Assembly (NCBI GenBank): GCA_023678885.1
Contig: CM043013.1
Coordinates: 17,206,791 to 17,270,790, forward strand
Source: Pogostemon cablin
Lineage: Eukaryota > Streptophyta > Magnoliopsida > Lamiales > Lamiaceae
DNA length: 64,000 nucleotides
Reading direction: 5' to 3'
Both the position numbers and the translations under genes were made by a program. The notes under the pieces are model-generated. The model did not search any database, was not told the origin of the DNA, and saw only the letters and a list, made by a program, of their open reading frames with translations. Position 1 is the first letter of the stretch. Each line of letters starts with the position of its first letter. Below, one piece after another: positions 61,741 to 64,000 of the stretch.

Positions 61741-62950
61741 TAACAACAAAATTTTATATTTATGATTAAATAAACACAAAGCGAGTACAAAGATAATCTA
61801 GAGAGATTTAATTTAAAGAATATGTAAATGGGATATAATCTCTAATCAATCATCTGATTCTTCTCTCGAACTAATTTCACTTTGACTTGCAGTGAATTGA
61901 CTTGACTATGTGTTGAGCCGGATCTTCAGATGAAGCTTGTCCGAGCTCTAATTTAAAGTCTTGCGATGTTGATCTAGAGGCGTTGAGTCTTTATTAGGAT
62001 TGAATGTTGACTTGAGAGCTTCTCGCGAAGAACATCGTCGAATGTGTAGAGCGTTGTTGACTCCATGAAGAACACTGAATGGTCTTCACATGATTTGGGG
62101 GGCTTAACACCTTGATCCCGGATCATGAGCTATTCTTGACTTGAAGATGCTTAAAGATCTTGAAGGAGCATTGCTCGTGTTTTTAATCTCGTCAGAAGCA
62201 TCGTCATTTTCAGGTATTAATTTGGGTGTGTGTTTTGAATTGGATCTTCAATTAAAACTTGTCCGAACTTGGCTTTGTGGATTTATGACGTTAATCCAGA
62301 GGCGTGAGCCTTTACTCAGATTAAAGTTGATTCTTGAAGCATTCCACGAAGACGTTGTTGGTAGAACACCGTTGACTCCACAAAGAATGCTAAAAACTTG
62401 ATGTGAAGAACACTTGATCTGGGGAGATTAGCACTTTGATCCTAGATTGTATGTTGTTCTTGGCTTGAAGATGACTTGAAGATCTTGAAGGAAGACTGGA
62501 CTTTCGTCTTTGCTCGTGTTCTTCATATCTCTTGAGGTGTTTGAAATGAATGACTGAGGACTCCTTATATAGGTGAAGGGTGAGGAACCTTCCATCTATA
62601 ACTTGCAATCTGATTAGTTTATCTTGAGTTGACCTGATTTTGTGGCTTGGGCTTTCATCTAATTGGTGAGTCATATTTGATTTATACCAAATCTGATTTT
62701 GATTTGATTCCAAATTTGATCCTGACTTGATTTGATCACATCTAAGGATTAAGGCCTTGATATCTTTGATTTCCAAGCCTGCTTGATTTGGACTTATCTA
62801 GTTGGATCTAACCCAATCATCAATTATTTAATCATTTATTTTAGAAATTAATTTATTTAAATTCTTTAATAAATAAATAATCAATTGATTTTTAACTTGT
62901 AATTTGCTACATATTTTCTTTTAATAGGCAATAAAATTCAAGTGCCTACA
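61741..62950 (-). mobile_element. Solo-LTR-like insertion inside the hAT gene
   Basis: On the minus strand it begins TGTAGGCACTTGAATTTTATT, has promoter-like CACCTATATAAGGAGTCC near 62570, and ends near 61741 at the resumption of hAT coding. The hAT protein reads QQNIVRR before it and AYVLKGSC after it, so about 1.2 kb was inserted in the codon region. Flanking AAGAG and AAAAG may be an eroded 5-bp duplication. No gag or pol is present. The left edge is approximate. Confidence 0.55.
61915..62530. repeat. Diverged tandem duplication, about 325 bp
   Basis: The order of phrases TGTCCGA(G/A)CT, AGAGGCGTGAG-like, GTTGACTCCA, CTTGATCC and GATCTTGAAGGA occurs twice, starting near 61915 and 62240. 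Both copies lie within the LTR-like insertion. Confidence 0.65.
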
Positions 62951-63250
62951 CTCTTCTCACTATATTTTGTTGATTCGGTAGACAATCCATTATATCTATT
63001 TTTTTTTTCAAATCATTGGGAAGAAGTTCAACATCATATAGTAGTTCTTTATCCTCCAAAGAGATACTATTACTATCAATTGAACCATTTAACTCCATTT
63101 TGCTTTCTTAAATTTTTGGGAAATTAGATAAAGAGATTGAAGAAGATTCACAATTAAGAGGAATATTGACATCTTTTGACGAGGTGAAAAGGGCCGGTTG
63201 ATTCATTTTTAAGCATAAATTGACGAAGATCGGGTTTCTTTGTCATCATT
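62951..63250 (-). pseudogene. hAT transposase N-terminal piece
   Basis: A minus-strand frame from an ATG at 63098 reads MELNGSIDSNSISLED, then ELLPNDLKKK and LPNQQNIVRR, which continues into the TTF region on the other side of the LTR-like insertion. An earlier ATG near 63250 (MTKKPDLRQFMLKNEST) may be the original start, but a frame change or intron separates the two. Confidence 0.55.
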
Positions 63251-63774
63251 TTTTGTTTTTTTTATTTGAATTTATCATTTGTCATTTTTCTACCATGAAT
63301 TAATATTATAGAATTTTTTTGTAAATCGATAGTTTTACAAATAAACTCAAAGATAAATAAAACATGCGACTGACGAGCCAAAAGCACTGTCAAAACGGAC
63401 TTGACTGAACTCAAAATTTTTTTGAGGGATATAAACACCCCACTAGAAAGGTCACTCACCCAAGACACCCAACACCTCAAACAAGAGGACTACATACTCC
63501 CACAAGGAGAGACTAAGGACACTCCCACGAGGAGACACAAAAACAAATATAAAACTTACAAAATCACTAAAAACCCGAGTTGTTCAAACTGTTACTTTTG
63601 CAACCTAAGAAAATCGATCTAAAGAGATGTTGAAAACAATAGAAAAGAGAAGGTAAAATATAAAAAAAGAAACAACAACCACGAGAGCTAGCTTTCTCTC
63701 TTCCACGCACTTCCATCGCACCACCGTTGCTTCACCATCCACACTCCGTTGCCACAATCACCCTATTTCTATTT
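63251..63774. other. Unassigned DNA
   Basis: No gene was recognised. CACAAGGAGAGACTAAGGAC and CACGAGGAGACACAAAAAC around 63500-63545 form a short imperfect repeat. The outer end of the hAT element should lie here but could not be placed with confidence. Confidence 0.4.
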
Positions 63775-63997
63775 CCAATTTGGGGGTCTCATTTCAATCT
63801 TTACCTTTCCCTTTTTAGTAAATAAGACCCACACAAATTAATTATTTCTCTTTCTATTGACCCACACATCACACTAATACACCTATCCACTTCACATTAA
63901 AATATTATTTCTCTCACCTCATTACACATAAAATACTATATTTCTTAATCTACGTGCAAAAAGTAAACGTAAAGTTTGAAATGCGATGGAGGGAGTA
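63775..63997. mobile_element. Stowaway-like MITE
   Basis: The right end ATGGAGGGAGTA is clear. The interior (CTTTCCCTTTTTAGTAAATA, AATCTACGTGCAAAAAG) matches the 356-623 family. The left terminus is eroded. Confidence 0.65.
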
Positions 63998-64000
63998 TTA

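Overview
This window is nuclear DNA of a flowering plant. It is very AT-rich, with spliced genes (GT-AG introns) set in a mass of transposable elements. The sucrose synthase protein is closest in style to asterid dicots. Many Stowaway-type MITEs begin with the TACTCCCTCCGTCCC motif, and I would guess Lamiales, but the sequence does not prove that.

Only three host genes are well supported. (1) SUS1-type sucrose synthase, plus strand, 28179-31670: 11 coding exons whose lengths sum to exactly 805 codons plus stop, with a leader intron in the 5' UTR. (2) A type-I pectin methylesterase with an inhibitor pro-domain, plus strand, 33594-35383: 2 exons, 570 aa. (3) A very large minus-strand gene, 48766 down to 35890: 11 exons, about 1733 aa. 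It joins an EMB8-like alpha/beta-hydrolase domain, a long acidic disordered middle and a CPBP (CAAX-protease-like) membrane domain. It carries a 1-base deletion in an A-run of exon 1, and its catalytic residues look altered in both enzyme domains.

Region by region: 1-5.9 kb holds MITEs, TA microsatellites and a LINE zinc-binding remnant. 5.95-11.65 kb is a complete but dead Ty1/copia element with an ATATA target duplication. 11.8-16.5 kb is Helitron territory: 3' termini, a PIF1 helicase tail and an RPA1-like pseudogene. 17.3-21 kb has three GC-rich palindromes and a purine-rich tandem array of about 470 bp period, invaded by a Mutator-like MITE. 21-23.6 kb is a MITE cluster, partly nested. 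23.6-26.5 kb is a full-length PIF/Harbinger element with clear TIRs and TTA duplications. 26.5-48.8 kb is the gene-bearing part. 49-63 kb is a nest: a LINE fragment abuts a hAT element, whose transposase gene was split by an 8.3-kb Ty3/gypsy chromovirus (CTATC duplication) and by a roughly 1.2-kb LTR-like insert.

The host genes do not form an operon-like unit. SUS and the pectin methylesterase both act in carbon and cell-wall metabolism, but their adjacency may be chance. I found no tRNA, rRNA or CRISPR. The best leads for new biology are the double pseudo-enzyme gene, tandem duplications lying over 3' splice sites in two neighbouring genes, and the palindrome triplet.
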